This document shows, piece after piece, positions 19,405 to 27,437 of a DNA stretch of 64,000 nt. Every line of letters begins with the position of its first letter. Position 1 is the first letter of the stretch. The stretch is from positions 62,001 through 126,000 of the forward strand of contig NZ_NWUO01000008.1 of NCBI RefSeq assembly GCF_002895925.1. Reading direction: 5' to 3'. Source of the stretch: Mixta theicola. Its GTDB lineage: Bacteria > Pseudomonadota > Gammaproteobacteria > Enterobacterales > Enterobacteriaceae. The notes beneath the pieces were generated by a model that ran no database searches, was not told the origin of the DNA, and saw nothing but the letters and a program-made list of their open reading frames with translations. A program made the position numbers and the translations under genes.

Positions 19405-20703
19405 TTAACGTTTTTTAGCGCCGCGCTCGGCCAGCAGAGCGATCAGGAACAGCGCGCCGATAAGGTCAAAAAAACCCATCGCCACAAACAGCGGGCCGAA
19501 GCCGATGGTGTCGGAAACGGCGCCGATGAGCAGGGAAAAGAGGAAACTGGCGATCCAGGCGCAGGAGCCGCGCATACCGTTGACGGTCGCCATCTGATTT
19601 TTATCGAACGACTCCACCACTAACGCACTCAGCATGCAGGAGATCACCTGGTGGCCGAAGCCGCCGACGGAGATCAGCGCAATCGCCAGCAGCGGATCTT
19701 TGGTCACGGCGACCAGCGTCAGCGAGAGCATCAGGAAAGCGCCGGTGACAGAGCTGGCGATCACTGAATTAATGCGCCGGAAGCCGAACCATTTGCGATA
19801 CAGTTTGGTGAGATAGCCGCTGGCGACGCTGCCAATATCGGCCGCCAGAAAAGGCAGCCAGGCGAACAGCGCAATCTGTTTGAGGTCCATGCCACGCTCA
19901 GTGGCAAGATAGAGCGGCACCCAGAAGCTGAAGACCGCCCATGCCGGCTCGGCGAGAAAGGCCGGAATGGCAATGCCGTAAAACTTTTTATCGCGGCAGA
20001 GCCGCCCCAGTGAAGTGAAAAACGCCAGCTTCGGCAGGTCCGGCTCATTATCTTCGCGAATGAGATCCAACTCCTGCTGACTAAGATTTGGGTGCTGCTG
20101 CGGCGCATGATAAAAGCGCCACCACAGCACCACCCAGACTAAGCCCAGCGCGCCAGAAAAGAGAAAGGCGCCCTGCCAGCCCAGCGTCAGATGAGTGACC
20201 ACGATAACCGGCGGCGCCAACATCGCGCCGACAGAGAAGCCTACGCCAGCCCAACCGGCGGCGACGGGACGCTCTTTTTTGGGAAACCAGTCGGCGATGG
20301 CGCGGGCATTGGCGGGCGTGGCGGCCGCCTCGGCGCCGCCCATAAAAAAGCGCAGCAGCGCCAGCTGCACCCAGCTTCCCGCCCCGGCGTGCAGCATACA
20401 GACCAGCGCCCAGAGAATGGCGCAGATCATAAAGCCGGTTTTCAGGCCAATCACATCGATCAGCCAGCCGCAAAGCGGCTGGAACAGGGTATAGGCGAGC
20501 TGAAACGCCGCCACCACCCAGGAGTACTGTTCGGTGGACATATTCAGGCTGACTTTCAGCTCCGGTGCCAGAATTCCCAGCGAATTACGGGTGATATAGT
20601 TAATGGTGATGCCCAGCAGGAATAACGCCAGCATCCACCAGCGTAACGATTTGAATTTAGGTGAGGACCGGGTTGCGGTTGCCTGTTCTGTTTCAATACT
20701 CAT
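19405..20703 (-). CDS. MFS transporter, anion/hexuronate (ACS)-like family
   Basis: 432 residues, about 12 membrane helices in two halves with a cytoplasmic loop (about residues 205-240). TM1 reads LFLLGITINYITRNSLGI, close to the ExuT/GarP-type NY(IL)DR region, and RFFMGGAEAAATPANARAIADWFPKKER is the characteristic ACS loop. These carriers move sugar acids or related anions with H+; in this operon the cargo should match the GH31 enzyme and may be a glycoside. First gene of the unit, read away from the LacI-type gene across a 357-bp shared promoter region. Confidence 0.8.
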   Translation of the reverse strand: MSIETEQATATRSSPKFKSLRWWMLALFLLGITINYITRNSLGILAPELKVSLNMSTEQYSWVVAAFQLAYTLFQPLCGWLIDVIGLKTGFMICAILWALVCMLHAGAGSWVQLALLRFFMGGAEAAATPANARAIADWFPKKERPVAAGWAGVGFSVGAMLAPPVIVVTHLTLGWQGAFLFSGALGLVWVVLWWRFYHAPQQHPNLSQQELDLIREDNEPDLPKLAFFTSLGRLCRDKKFYGIAIPAFLAEPAWAVFSFWVPLYLATERGMDLKQIALFAWLPFLAADIGSVASGYLTKLYRKWFGFRRINSVIASSVTGAFLMLSLTLVAVTKDPLLAIALISVGGFGHQVISCMLSALVVESFDKNQMATVNGMRGSCAWIASFLFSLLIGAVSDTIGFGPLFVAMGFFDLIGALFLIALLAERGAKKR

Positions 20704-20942
20704 CGGTTTTCTCCGTCGCCGCCTGTTTATGCGGCTCGCCCGCAGGCGCTTCAGTAGTGGTATCGAAGGCTACAACAGCGGTGCAATGCGATGGCTTTCA
20801 CAAAACAGCCTCATCACCAGCATAACCCTATGATTATCAGTTGATTTTTTTGGCGAACCGTCAGCATAGTGAAGCGCCGCGCCTGACCAACAGGGATACC
20901 GTCGCAGACTAACCGGCGACTTCGCCGGGCGAAACGCCATTT

Positions 20943-20958
20943 TTGCAAAATTTTCATC
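20943..20958. promoter_or_regulatory. Imperfect second operator for the LacI-type regulator
   Basis: TTGCAAAA directly joined to TTTTCATC. The right half is identical to the right arm of the site at 21019-21036, whose centre is 77 bp away. Two such sites could allow DNA looping. Inference from shared half-site only. Confidence 0.4.
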
Positions 20959-21018
20959 CATAAGCAGGTTACTGATGATGATCTCCTCTACGCCCGCAGC
21001 AGCCAGTCATCCGCCCGT

Positions 21019-21036
21019 GATGAAAAAATTTTCATC
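21019..21036. promoter_or_regulatory. Operator candidate in the MFS-lacI-type promoter region
   Basis: GATGAAAA, AA, TTTTCATC: 8-bp perfect arms around a 2-bp spacer, 24 bp before the regulator start codon. Position and symmetry fit a LacI-family operator controlling its own gene. The rest of 20704-21060 holds no gene. Confidence 0.6.
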
Positions 21037-21060
21037 GCCTGATTTGAAAGAGATCACAAA

Positions 21061-22149
21061 ATGAATGGAAAGTTAAAAATCAGCCTGATTGCCCAGCAAA
21101 CCGGGCTGTCAATCAGCACTGTTTCGCGCGTACTGGCGGGGAAAGCCAATATCAGCGACGCCACCCGCCAGAAGGTGTTAGCCTGCGCGCGCCAGCACGG
21201 CATTTTGCAGGAGCTGTCGCAGGGAAGACTGATGCTGAACAGCCTGATGATTTTTGCGCCGCCGCGCGCGTTTTCCGTACGCACCGACATTTTTTACTAC
21301 AAGGTGATTCAGAGCGTAATCGAGGCGCTCAGGCCGTATGAGGTGCGCATCAGCTCCTGCGGACTGGCGGAGGAGCAGAGCGACAGCGCGCTGTTTGTCG
21401 AAAGGATGAATCATCCTCAGACCCAGGCGGCGCTAATTGTTGGCATTGACGATCCGCATATTCATTCGCTGGCGGCGGATTTGAATAAGCCCTGCATATT
21501 AATTAACTGCAGCGATCGTGAAATGCGCCTCGACAGCGTTTCCCCCGATCATCAGCTGATCGGGGAATTTTCCGCCAGCTATCTGTTCCAGCAGGGGCAC
21601 CGCGAAATCCTTAATTTGCAGTGCCTGCGTCGCGCTACGATGGAGATGCGCCTGGCCGGGATCCGCCAGGCATGGATGCGGCAGAATCTCACCTTTGACG
21701 CAGGCCGGCATCTGGTAACAACGGCCGGCTTCGGCGCGGAAGAGGCGGAGCTGGCGGTAACCAGCTGGCTCAACGCCCTGCCCGATCGTAGCTGTCAGCC
21801 GAGCGCGATCCTCGCCGGCGGCGACTTTATGGCGATGGGCGCGGTCGCGGCGATAAAAAAACAGGGTTTGTCAGTGCCCGGTGATATTTCAGTGATGAGC
21901 ACCGACAGCTCGAATCTGGCGGAGATCCACGATGTCCCCTTAACCTCGGTGCAGGTGCCGCGAGATGAACTGGGATTTGAGGCGATCCAGCTATTACAGC
22001 GTCGGCTGCTGCGGCCAACCGCCCCGCCCTGTAATCTGTTACTTCAGGGAAAACTGGCGGTACGGGAATCGGTGCGGCGTTTCAGCGTGCACAAAATGAA
22101 ACCGGCGCTAAGTACGCATCATCCACAGCTCTATGACGATCGTATATGA
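21061..22149 (+). CDS. LacI-family transcriptional regulator
   Basis: 362 residues. The N-terminal helix-turn-helix is ISLIAQQTGLSISTVSRVLA with the hinge helix zone following at ISDATRQKVLACARQHGI. The rest (about 60-345) is a periplasmic-binding-like sugar-sensing domain with ILAGGDFMAMGAVAAIKKQG and SSNLAEIHDVPLTSVQVPRDELG. It is divergent from the MFS-GH31 unit and most likely represses it in response to the imported sugar. The hinge lacks the usual xxALAR leucine/alanine string, replaced by ELSQGRLM. Effector unknown. Confidence 0.9.
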   Translation: MNGKLKISLIAQQTGLSISTVSRVLAGKANISDATRQKVLACARQHGILQELSQGRLMLNSLMIFAPPRAFSVRTDIFYYKVIQSVIEALRPYEVRISSCGLAEEQSDSALFVERMNHPQTQAALIVGIDDPHIHSLAADLNKPCILINCSDREMRLDSVSPDHQLIGEFSASYLFQQGHREILNLQCLRRATMEMRLAGIRQAWMRQNLTFDAGRHLVTTAGFGAEEAELAVTSWLNALPDRSCQPSAILAGGDFMAMGAVAAIKKQGLSVPGDISVMSTDSSNLAEIHDVPLTSVQVPRDELGFEAIQLLQRRLLRPTAPPCNLLLQGKLAVRESVRRFSVHKMKPALSTHHPQLYDDRI

Positions 22150-22268
22150 CATTAAATTTTTAATGCATAAACGATCGGAGCGTGAGCCGGACCCCGTGCA
22201 TATCTGGGCTACACTTAGCTGAATACGCTTTCATTAACGAGGGTTATTTCAGCCTAAGGAGAGCCACC

Positions 22269-23297
22269 ATGTCCTGTACCTCTGTCTGCCCGGTTATTCC
22301 TCCCTATATTCTGCGTAAAATCATCGATAACGGATCGGGACATCAGCAAGACTACGCCCGTCGCACGTTAAACCATGTCCAGCAGCTGATGGCGCTTAAC
22401 TGGCAGAAGCCGACAGCGCCGAAAAACGCCGTGGGCGGCCATGTCGATCGTGAAATTTATGATGCGCAAAACACGGAAAGTCTGCCCGGAACGCTGGTGC
22501 GTAAAGAAGGCCAGCCTGGCAACAGTGATATTGCCGCCACCGAAGCCTGGGATTCTTTGGGCGTAACCTATGATTTCTTCTGGCAGGCTTATCAGCGTAA
22601 CTCGCTGGATAATCAGGGTTTAACGCTAATGGGCACGGTCCATTACGGTAAAAAGTATCAAAACGCCTTCTGGAACGGACAGCAGATGGTGTTTGGCGAC
22701 GGCGACGGCGAAATTTTTAACCGCTTCACCATTGCTATTGACGTCGTGGCGCATGAGCTGACGCACGGCGTAACGGAAACCGAAGCCGGGCTGATCTATT
22801 TTGAACAGGCTGGCGCGCTGAATGAATCGATCTCCGACGTCTTTGGATCGCTGGTTAAGCAGTTCCATCGCAAGCAAACTGCGGATCAGGCCGACTGGAT
22901 TATCGGCGAAGGTCTGTTGGCGGAAGGCATCAACGGACGCGGTCTGCGCTCAATGGCCGAGCCGGGCAGCGCCTATAACGATCCGATGCTGGGCAAAGAT
23001 CCGCAGCCGGGCCATATGCGCGACTATGTTCAAACCCGCGAAGATAACGGCGGGGTTCATCTTAACTCCGGCATCCCTAACCGTGCATTTTACCTGGCGG
23101 CCAAAGCGCTGGGCGGCTACGCCTGGGAACTGGCGGGACGCGCCTGGTATGACACCGTTTGCGATAAAGAGCTGCCACAGGATGCAGATTTTAAAACCTT
23201 TGCGCAGTTCACCCTTCGCCATGCGCAAAATCGTTTTAATAAGGAGACGGCGCAGACCATTGAGAATGCATGGCAAGAAACGGGCGTTTTATCATGA
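22269..23297 (+). CDS. Protealysin-like M4 metalloprotease
   Basis: 342 residues, matching protealysin of Serratia (about 341) rather than long thermolysins. ATG 22269 has AAGGAG seven bases upstream; the upstream extension to 22182 is rejected. There is no signal peptide. Residues 1 to about 50 form the short protealysin propeptide with PPYILRKII (11-19). Catalytic zinc site HELTH (162-166) with Glu186 in NESISDVFG as third ligand; the active-site His lies in the C-terminal DNGGVHLNSGIPN region. Such enzymes are made as cytoplasmic precursors, self-process, and have been linked to cleavage of host or bacterial proteins. The next gene encodes its inhibitor. Confidence 0.92.
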   Translation: MSCTSVCPVIPPYILRKIIDNGSGHQQDYARRTLNHVQQLMALNWQKPTAPKNAVGGHVDREIYDAQNTESLPGTLVRKEGQPGNSDIAATEAWDSLGVTYDFFWQAYQRNSLDNQGLTLMGTVHYGKKYQNAFWNGQQMVFGDGDGEIFNRFTIAIDVVAHELTHGVTETEAGLIYFEQAGALNESISDVFGSLVKQFHRKQTADQADWIIGEGLLAEGINGRGLRSMAEPGSAYNDPMLGKDPQPGHMRDYVQTREDNGGVHLNSGIPNRAFYLAAKALGGYAWELAGRAWYDTVCDKELPQDADFKTFAQFTLRHAQNRFNKETAQTIENAWQETGVLS

Positions 23298-23626
23298 AAG
23301 AATTACCGGAACTGACCAACGACGCCGTGATCGATCTGGCGCGCGAAGGCGGCTTTGCCTATATCCCTAAACTGGCCGGTCAGCGGCGTATTGCGCTGGG
23401 GCAGCTGGCCGATCCGCAACGAGAGCGGGTTTGCGAAATCCTGCGGCACTCTTTAGCGGTGGGTGAACCGGCCGATAAACCGCAGCAGGCCGGGCGTGGC
23501 GATCAATACTATTACCGTATCCAGATTAGCTACGATACGCCGCATCGCTCCGGCGATATTGTGATTGTGATCCCCGACAGCCTGGCGCCGCCGGAGCTTA
23601 AGGCGCTGTGGAAAGAGGGCGAGTAA
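23294..23626 (+). CDS. Emfourin-like inhibitor of the M4 protease
   Basis: 110 residues, overlapping the protease stop by four bases (ATGA), so the two are coupled. Small soluble protein with a proline/alanine-rich middle and YYYRIQISY beta strand; no signal peptide. Gene order, size and the end PDSLAPPELKALW fit emfourin (M4in), the protein inhibitor encoded beside protealysin in Serratia. It would hold the cytoplasmic precursor or mature protease in check. Identification rests mainly on synteny; no catalytic motif is expected. Confidence 0.8.
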   Translation: MKELPELTNDAVIDLAREGGFAYIPKLAGQRRIALGQLADPQRERVCEILRHSLAVGEPADKPQQAGRGDQYYYRIQISYDTPHRSGDIVIVIPDSLAPPELKALWKEGE

Positions 23627-23632
23627 GCCCAT

Positions 23633-23659
23633 AAAAAAGGCCCCTTGCGGGGCCTTTTT
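23633..23659. terminator. Bidirectional terminator
   Basis: AAGGCCCC/GGGGCCTT stem (23637-23644 with 23649-23656) flanked by A and T runs. It serves the emfourin unit on the plus strand and the PQQ dehydrogenase gene on the minus strand. Confidence 0.93.
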
Positions 23660-23675
23660 AGTATCGGCTGCTGAA

Positions 23676-26111
23676 TTATTTATCCAGCGCGTAAGCAATC
23701 ACATAATCGCCGCGATCCGGCGACTGACGCGCGCCGCCCGCAGAAATCAGGATGTACTGCTTGCCGGTTGTCGGTGAAACATAGCTCATCGGACCGCCCT
23801 GGCTGCCTACCGGCAGACGTGCTTTCCACACTTCTTTGCCGGTGGAGCTGTCAAAGGCGCGCAGATAGTAATCCTGCGTACCGGCGATAAACACTAAACC
23901 GCCCTGCGTTGCCAGCGTACCACCCAGCGTCGGCATACCAATCGGCATCTTCACGCGCATTTTAACACCGAATGGGCCGGTATCCTGCACGGTGCCCACC
24001 GGAACCTGCCAGACGATTTTCTGCGTTTTCAGGTCAATCGCAGAGAGCGTGCCGAACGGCGGCGCCTGACAAGGAATGCCCAGCGGCGACATAAAGCGGT
24101 TTTTATTGACCGCATACGGCGTGCCCTTCAGCGGTACGGCGCCCATACCGGTATTGATCGCTTCGCCGCCGTTGCTGCCGCGAGAAATCTTATCGGTATT
24201 GGCCGGGATCATCTGTACCCACAGACCCAGACGCATATCATTCACGAAGATGTAATGATTGTTCGGATCGGTTGAGAGGCTGCCCCAGTTCATGCCGCCC
24301 AGCGAGCCTGGGAAGCTCAGGGATTTATCGGTGCCCGGTACGGTGAACAAACCGTCATAGCGCATCGATTTAAAGGCGATGCGGCATACCAGCTGATCGA
24401 ACGGCGTTGCGCCCCACATATCGGACTCTTTCAGCGTTTGCGCGCCAATTTGCGGCATACCGGTAGAGTGCGGCTGCGTTTTGCTGTACTGCTCGTTCGG
24501 GATATGGCCCTGCTTCATCGGCAGCTCTTCGACTTTCGTCAGCGGCTTGCCGGTCAGGCGGTCCAGCACAAAAATCTGTCCGGCCTTGGTGCCAAAGACT
24601 ACCGCTGGCTTAGTGCTGCCATCTTTCTGCGGGAAATCAACCAGGCTCGGCTGCATGGGAATATCAAAATCCCACAGATCGTTGTGTACCGTCTGATAAA
24701 CCCACTTCTCTTTACCAGTAGTGGCATCCAGCGCAAGAATTGAAGCGCCATATTTATGATCCAGCGGTGTACGGTTGGCGCCCCACAGGTCAACCGAAGA
24801 GCTGCCCATCGGAATAAATACGGTATTTGTCGCCGCATCCCAGGACATCGGCGCCCAGGAGTTTGGCGTGCTGCGGGCATAGGCCTGGCCCGGCTGCAGC
24901 GACGCGTTCGGCTGCTGATTACCCGGATCGAATGCCCAGCGCATCTGGCCGGTAATCACATCAAAACCGCGCAGTACGCCGCCCGGCATATCGGTCTGCA
25001 CGTTATCCGCCACGCGACCGCCCACCACAACGGTAGTACCTGCCAGGGTTGGCGCCGAGGTCAGCTGATATTTAGGATCCTGCGCATCGCCAAGGCCCGC
25101 TTTGAGATTAACGCTGCCGTTATCGCCAAACTGCTGGCAGAGTTCCCCGTTATCGGCGTTGATAGCAATCAGGCGCGCATCAATGGTATTCATCAGAATA
25201 CGGCGCTGGCAGCTGTCGCCTGCTGGCAGAGTCACCGGCGTAACCGGTGTAGAGCCAGGCATATTTGGCTGAGGCAGAGGCTGAGTAATATCAAAATAAG
25301 CCAGGCCACGGCAGCGGTTCCAGACTTCAGCCTGCGCGTTGACCTCATGTTTCCAAATCTGCTTGCCGCTGTCGGCATCTACCGCAATAACGTTATTGTG
25401 CGGCGTACACATATAAAGACGATTGCCCACCTGCAACGGCGTTTGCTGATCTTCCGCGCCGTTGCCGGTCGGGCTGTCCGGTACGTCGCCGGTATGGAAT
25501 GTCCAGGCGACTTTTAAATCTTTTACGTTGTCACGCGTAATCTGATCGAGCGCGACAAAGCGACTGCCGCCCGCTGTGTTGCCGTAGTTTTCCCAGTTCT
25601 TTTGCGCTTTGGTTTGATCTACCGGCACCAACGGCAGCTGTTGACCATCAAAGGCCACCGTAGGATGCGGCTGAAACATCTGCACCAGCGTGGCCAGCAT
25701 GGCAACCACCAGCACGGCGCTGGCACCCCAGGCGGCTTTCGCGCCGGAGGGTTTATTCTCGCTTTTACGCAGCGCCGGTAGCGTTAACAGAGCAAGGATC
25801 ATCAAGCCGGTCGGCACCATCAGGCGTGATACCAGCGGCCAGAATTCAAAACCGCCATCGATCGGTGCCCAGATTAAAGAACCGATAAATACCAGCGCAA
25901 ACAGCACTACCGCCGACGTTTTACGCCGGAAAAACTGGATAGCGGACAGGATGGTCACGATACCGGCAATAAGAAAGTACGTGCTACCGCCGAGCGAGGC
26001 CAGCTTGCCGCCGCCAATAGCAAAGAATAATCCGATAGCAAGCAGTACCAGACCCAGCAATATACACCACAGGCCCAGCGCTCTTGAGGGCCGGGCGGTT
26101 GTTTGAACCAT
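23676..26111 (-). CDS. Membrane-bound PQQ-dependent dehydrogenase (glucose/quinate/shikimate family)
   Basis: 811 residues. The first about 145 hold four to five membrane helices, followed by an eight-bladed quinoprotein propeller facing the periplasm. ENYGNTAGGSRFVALDQIT opens the propeller; NDLWDFDIPMQPSLVDF and GGMNWGSLSTDPN are family motifs, and the end YVLIS-like QYILISAGG is conserved. It oxidises a polyol, sugar or cyclic acid in the periplasm and feeds electrons to ubiquinone. ATG 26111 has AGGAGAG at proper distance, so the frame to 26141 is not used. It differs in detail from E. coli Gcd (for instance HNDLWDFD against HHDLWDMD), so glucose is not assured. No PQQ biosynthesis genes lie in the window. 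Confidence 0.88.
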   Translation of the reverse strand: MVQTTARPSRALGLWCILLGLVLLAIGLFFAIGGGKLASLGGSTYFLIAGIVTILSAIQFFRRKTSAVVLFALVFIGSLIWAPIDGGFEFWPLVSRLMVPTGLMILALLTLPALRKSENKPSGAKAAWGASAVLVVAMLATLVQMFQPHPTVAFDGQQLPLVPVDQTKAQKNWENYGNTAGGSRFVALDQITRDNVKDLKVAWTFHTGDVPDSPTGNGAEDQQTPLQVGNRLYMCTPHNNVIAVDADSGKQIWKHEVNAQAEVWNRCRGLAYFDITQPLPQPNMPGSTPVTPVTLPAGDSCQRRILMNTIDARLIAINADNGELCQQFGDNGSVNLKAGLGDAQDPKYQLTSAPTLAGTTVVVGGRVADNVQTDMPGGVLRGFDVITGQMRWAFDPGNQQPNASLQPGQAYARSTPNSWAPMSWDAATNTVFIPMGSSSVDLWGANRTPLDHKYGASILALDATTGKEKWVYQTVHNDLWDFDIPMQPSLVDFPQKDGSTKPAVVFGTKAGQIFVLDRLTGKPLTKVEELPMKQGHIPNEQYSKTQPHSTGMPQIGAQTLKESDMWGATPFDQLVCRIAFKSMRYDGLFTVPGTDKSLSFPGSLGGMNWGSLSTDPNNHYIFVNDMRLGLWVQMIPANTDKISRGSNGGEAINTGMGAVPLKGTPYAVNKNRFMSPLGIPCQAPPFGTLSAIDLKTQKIVWQVPVGTVQDTGPFGVKMRVKMPIGMPTLGGTLATQGGLVFIAGTQDYYLRAFDSSTGKEVWKARLPVGSQGGPMSYVSPTTGKQYILISAGGARQSPDRGDYVIAYALDK

Positions 26112-26313
26112 AGTAAAACTCTCCTGGTGGAACCAAGGCATCGCAATAAAGTATAAGACGTCGGGCTAAAAAGTAGGCCAGCGCCATGTTTTATTAACCA
26201 GCCATAACAATCAATTAACCTGTAACGGGCTTGCCACCCGCCATTGGCATCCTGTCTTTTACCGTCAGCGCTCGCTGGACGGCTAAAAAAGGGGATGAAC
26301 CAACGCCGCGAAT

Positions 26314-26329
26314 TGTACCAATCGGTACG
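26314..26329. promoter_or_regulatory. Inverted repeat upstream of the PQQ dehydrogenase
   Basis: GTACC, AATC, GGTAC at 26315-26328, about 205 bp before the dehydrogenase start. The core ACCAATCGGT resembles operators of TetR-family repressors. No TetR gene is present in the window. Low-level call. Confidence 0.3.
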
Positions 26330-26353
26330 TAATAAGATAAACAAAAAATTAAC

Positions 26354-26377
26354 AAAAATGCGAAAATTCGCACTTTT
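26354..26377. promoter_or_regulatory. AT-rich inverted repeat in the dehydrogenase upstream region
   Basis: Arms of 11 bp with one mismatch around AA; the core is TGCGAA-AA-TTCGCA (26359-26372). Could be an operator or a weak terminator (followed by TTTTGC). No gene is seen in 26112-26519. Confidence 0.3.
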
Positions 26378-26519
26378 GCTGCAAAAGAGGCGTGGTTCTA
26401 CTTAAGTCTCGTCGCAGGCAGAGCGAATTATTCTGGCGGGCATTGAAATCCGGATGGCTCAGGCGAAAGGGGAAATGGCGGTTGTAATATATTCATTGCT
26501 AATATTTTTACAGGCTTAT

Positions 26520-26779
26520 TTACGATCTTTTTCGCAACTTCCTGATAATCTTCGTCGCGAAAAACATCAGTATCAACGCTACGGCACCGTTAACAATAAG
26601 CGCGACTATCAGCAGAGCTAAATCATAATCATCGCCGTACATTGAACAGATGATGCCCGGCACGTTCGATCCACAAAAACAAGAAGAATGTCAGAAAACC
26701 CCAGCAAAACCCGGCTGCTGACCAGCCCGGCGGTAATGATGATGAACAATAAAAAATAAACTATTTTTTTACCTGACAT
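26520..26779 (-). pseudogene. Small two-helix membrane protein, broken by a frameshift (possible immunity gene)
   Basis: From ATG 26779 the frame gives MSGKKIVYFLLFIIITAGLV and on to ILLVF, a first membrane helix, then soon runs into a stop. Shifting one frame near the run of T at about 26680 gives a sensible continuation, CGSNVPGIICSMYGDDYD and a second helix ALLIVALIVNGAVALILMFF, ending KIIRKLRKRS with stop at 26520-26522. The joined protein would be about 85 residues with two membrane helices and a basic tail. A recent frameshift or a sequencing error would both explain it. Its place right after the fragment at 26804-26992 suggests an immunity partner. Confidence 0.5.
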
Positions 26780-26803
26780 AACACGGCCCCGTAACTGAAC
26801 CCT

Positions 26804-26992
26804 TTCCGGACGATCCATCATCCACTATTCCCCATTCGGTATAACAGAATGAAAAATAGATGAGCATTCCGCACGGTTAGTAAAAGGCATATCACCACTG
26901 AAAACTTTAAAAGTGCCTATCCCCGGGCATTGTAGATAAAGCGTCTTTCTGTCGGCTGAAATCCGATCAAAATCAAGCTGGCAATCAATCAT
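26804..26992 (-). pseudogene. N-terminal remnant of a putative LD-transpeptidase-like/DUF2778-type effector
   Basis: ATG 26992 opens a frame of 55 codons reading MIDCQLDF...TLYLQCPGIGTFKVFSGD...VIPNGE, then a TAG (26825-26827), then in the same frame WMMDRPE. Replacing the stop by a tyrosine codon gives IPNGEYWMMDRPEG, which fits the IPxGxYYIVDRPxGG signature I remember from small peptidoglycan-targeting secreted effectors. The catalytic C-terminal half with the expected H...S.GC is missing. So this looks like a decayed 5' third of such a gene, directly upstream of a membrane protein gene. Family assignment is from memory and needs a profile search. 26993-27077 shows nothing. Confidence 0.4.
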
Positions 26993-27077
26993 AACTTTTT
27001 CATCCCTGTCGAGCGCATCCCTTTAACCTCATAAAAAGTATGATCATTCCCCTGATTTTTTTGTGATCTCTACCCGA

Positions 27078-27311
27078 TTATGATGATGTCGGCGCATGGC
27101 TCAGCGGAACAAACTCAACCCGCTTTTTCGAAATCAGCCCGTGCCCGTGCGGGCAGAAGTAATCGACCGCGCCGCAGGCTTTCAGCACCTGCAGCGGCTG
27201 ATGGCAGTCGGGGCACTGTGCCTGACGGGCATAATGCGCGGCGCATTGCTCACAGAAAAAATCGTTGTCGCTGAGCGTCAGCGGGTGCTGACATTTTTCA
27301 CACTTCGTCAT
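27078..27311 (-). CDS. yfgJ: Zinc-ribbon protein YfgJ
   Basis: 77 residues with two CxxC-type zinc knuckles: CEKCQHPL, FFCEQCAAHY and CPDCHQPL, plus a late CPHGHGL. The start ATG 27311 has AGGAGA five bases upstream; the longer frame to 27401 is not used. Function unknown (DUF1407 family). It sits beside der as in E. coli, which marks the right border of the accessory block. Confidence 0.85.
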   Translation of the reverse strand: MTKCEKCQHPLTLSDNDFFCEQCAAHYARQAQCPDCHQPLQVLKACGAVDYFCPHGHGLISKKRVEFVPLSHAPTSS

Positions 27312-27404
27312 GATAGTCTCCTGAATGGGCACGGCAGCCGCAACGGAATAATAAGACGATGCGGATGAAGTTCCATGCGTTGCGTCACTTCCCGGCGCCA
27401 CGCA

Positions 27405-27430
27405 TAAAAAAAGGCTGCGTTTCCGCAGCC
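27405..27430 (-). terminator. Terminator of the bamB-der unit
   Basis: GGCTGCG/CGCAGCC stem (27413-27419 with 27424-27430, loop of four) followed on the minus strand by seven T. It lies eight bases past the der stop. Confidence 0.9.
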
Positions 27431-27437
27431 CCAGTGA

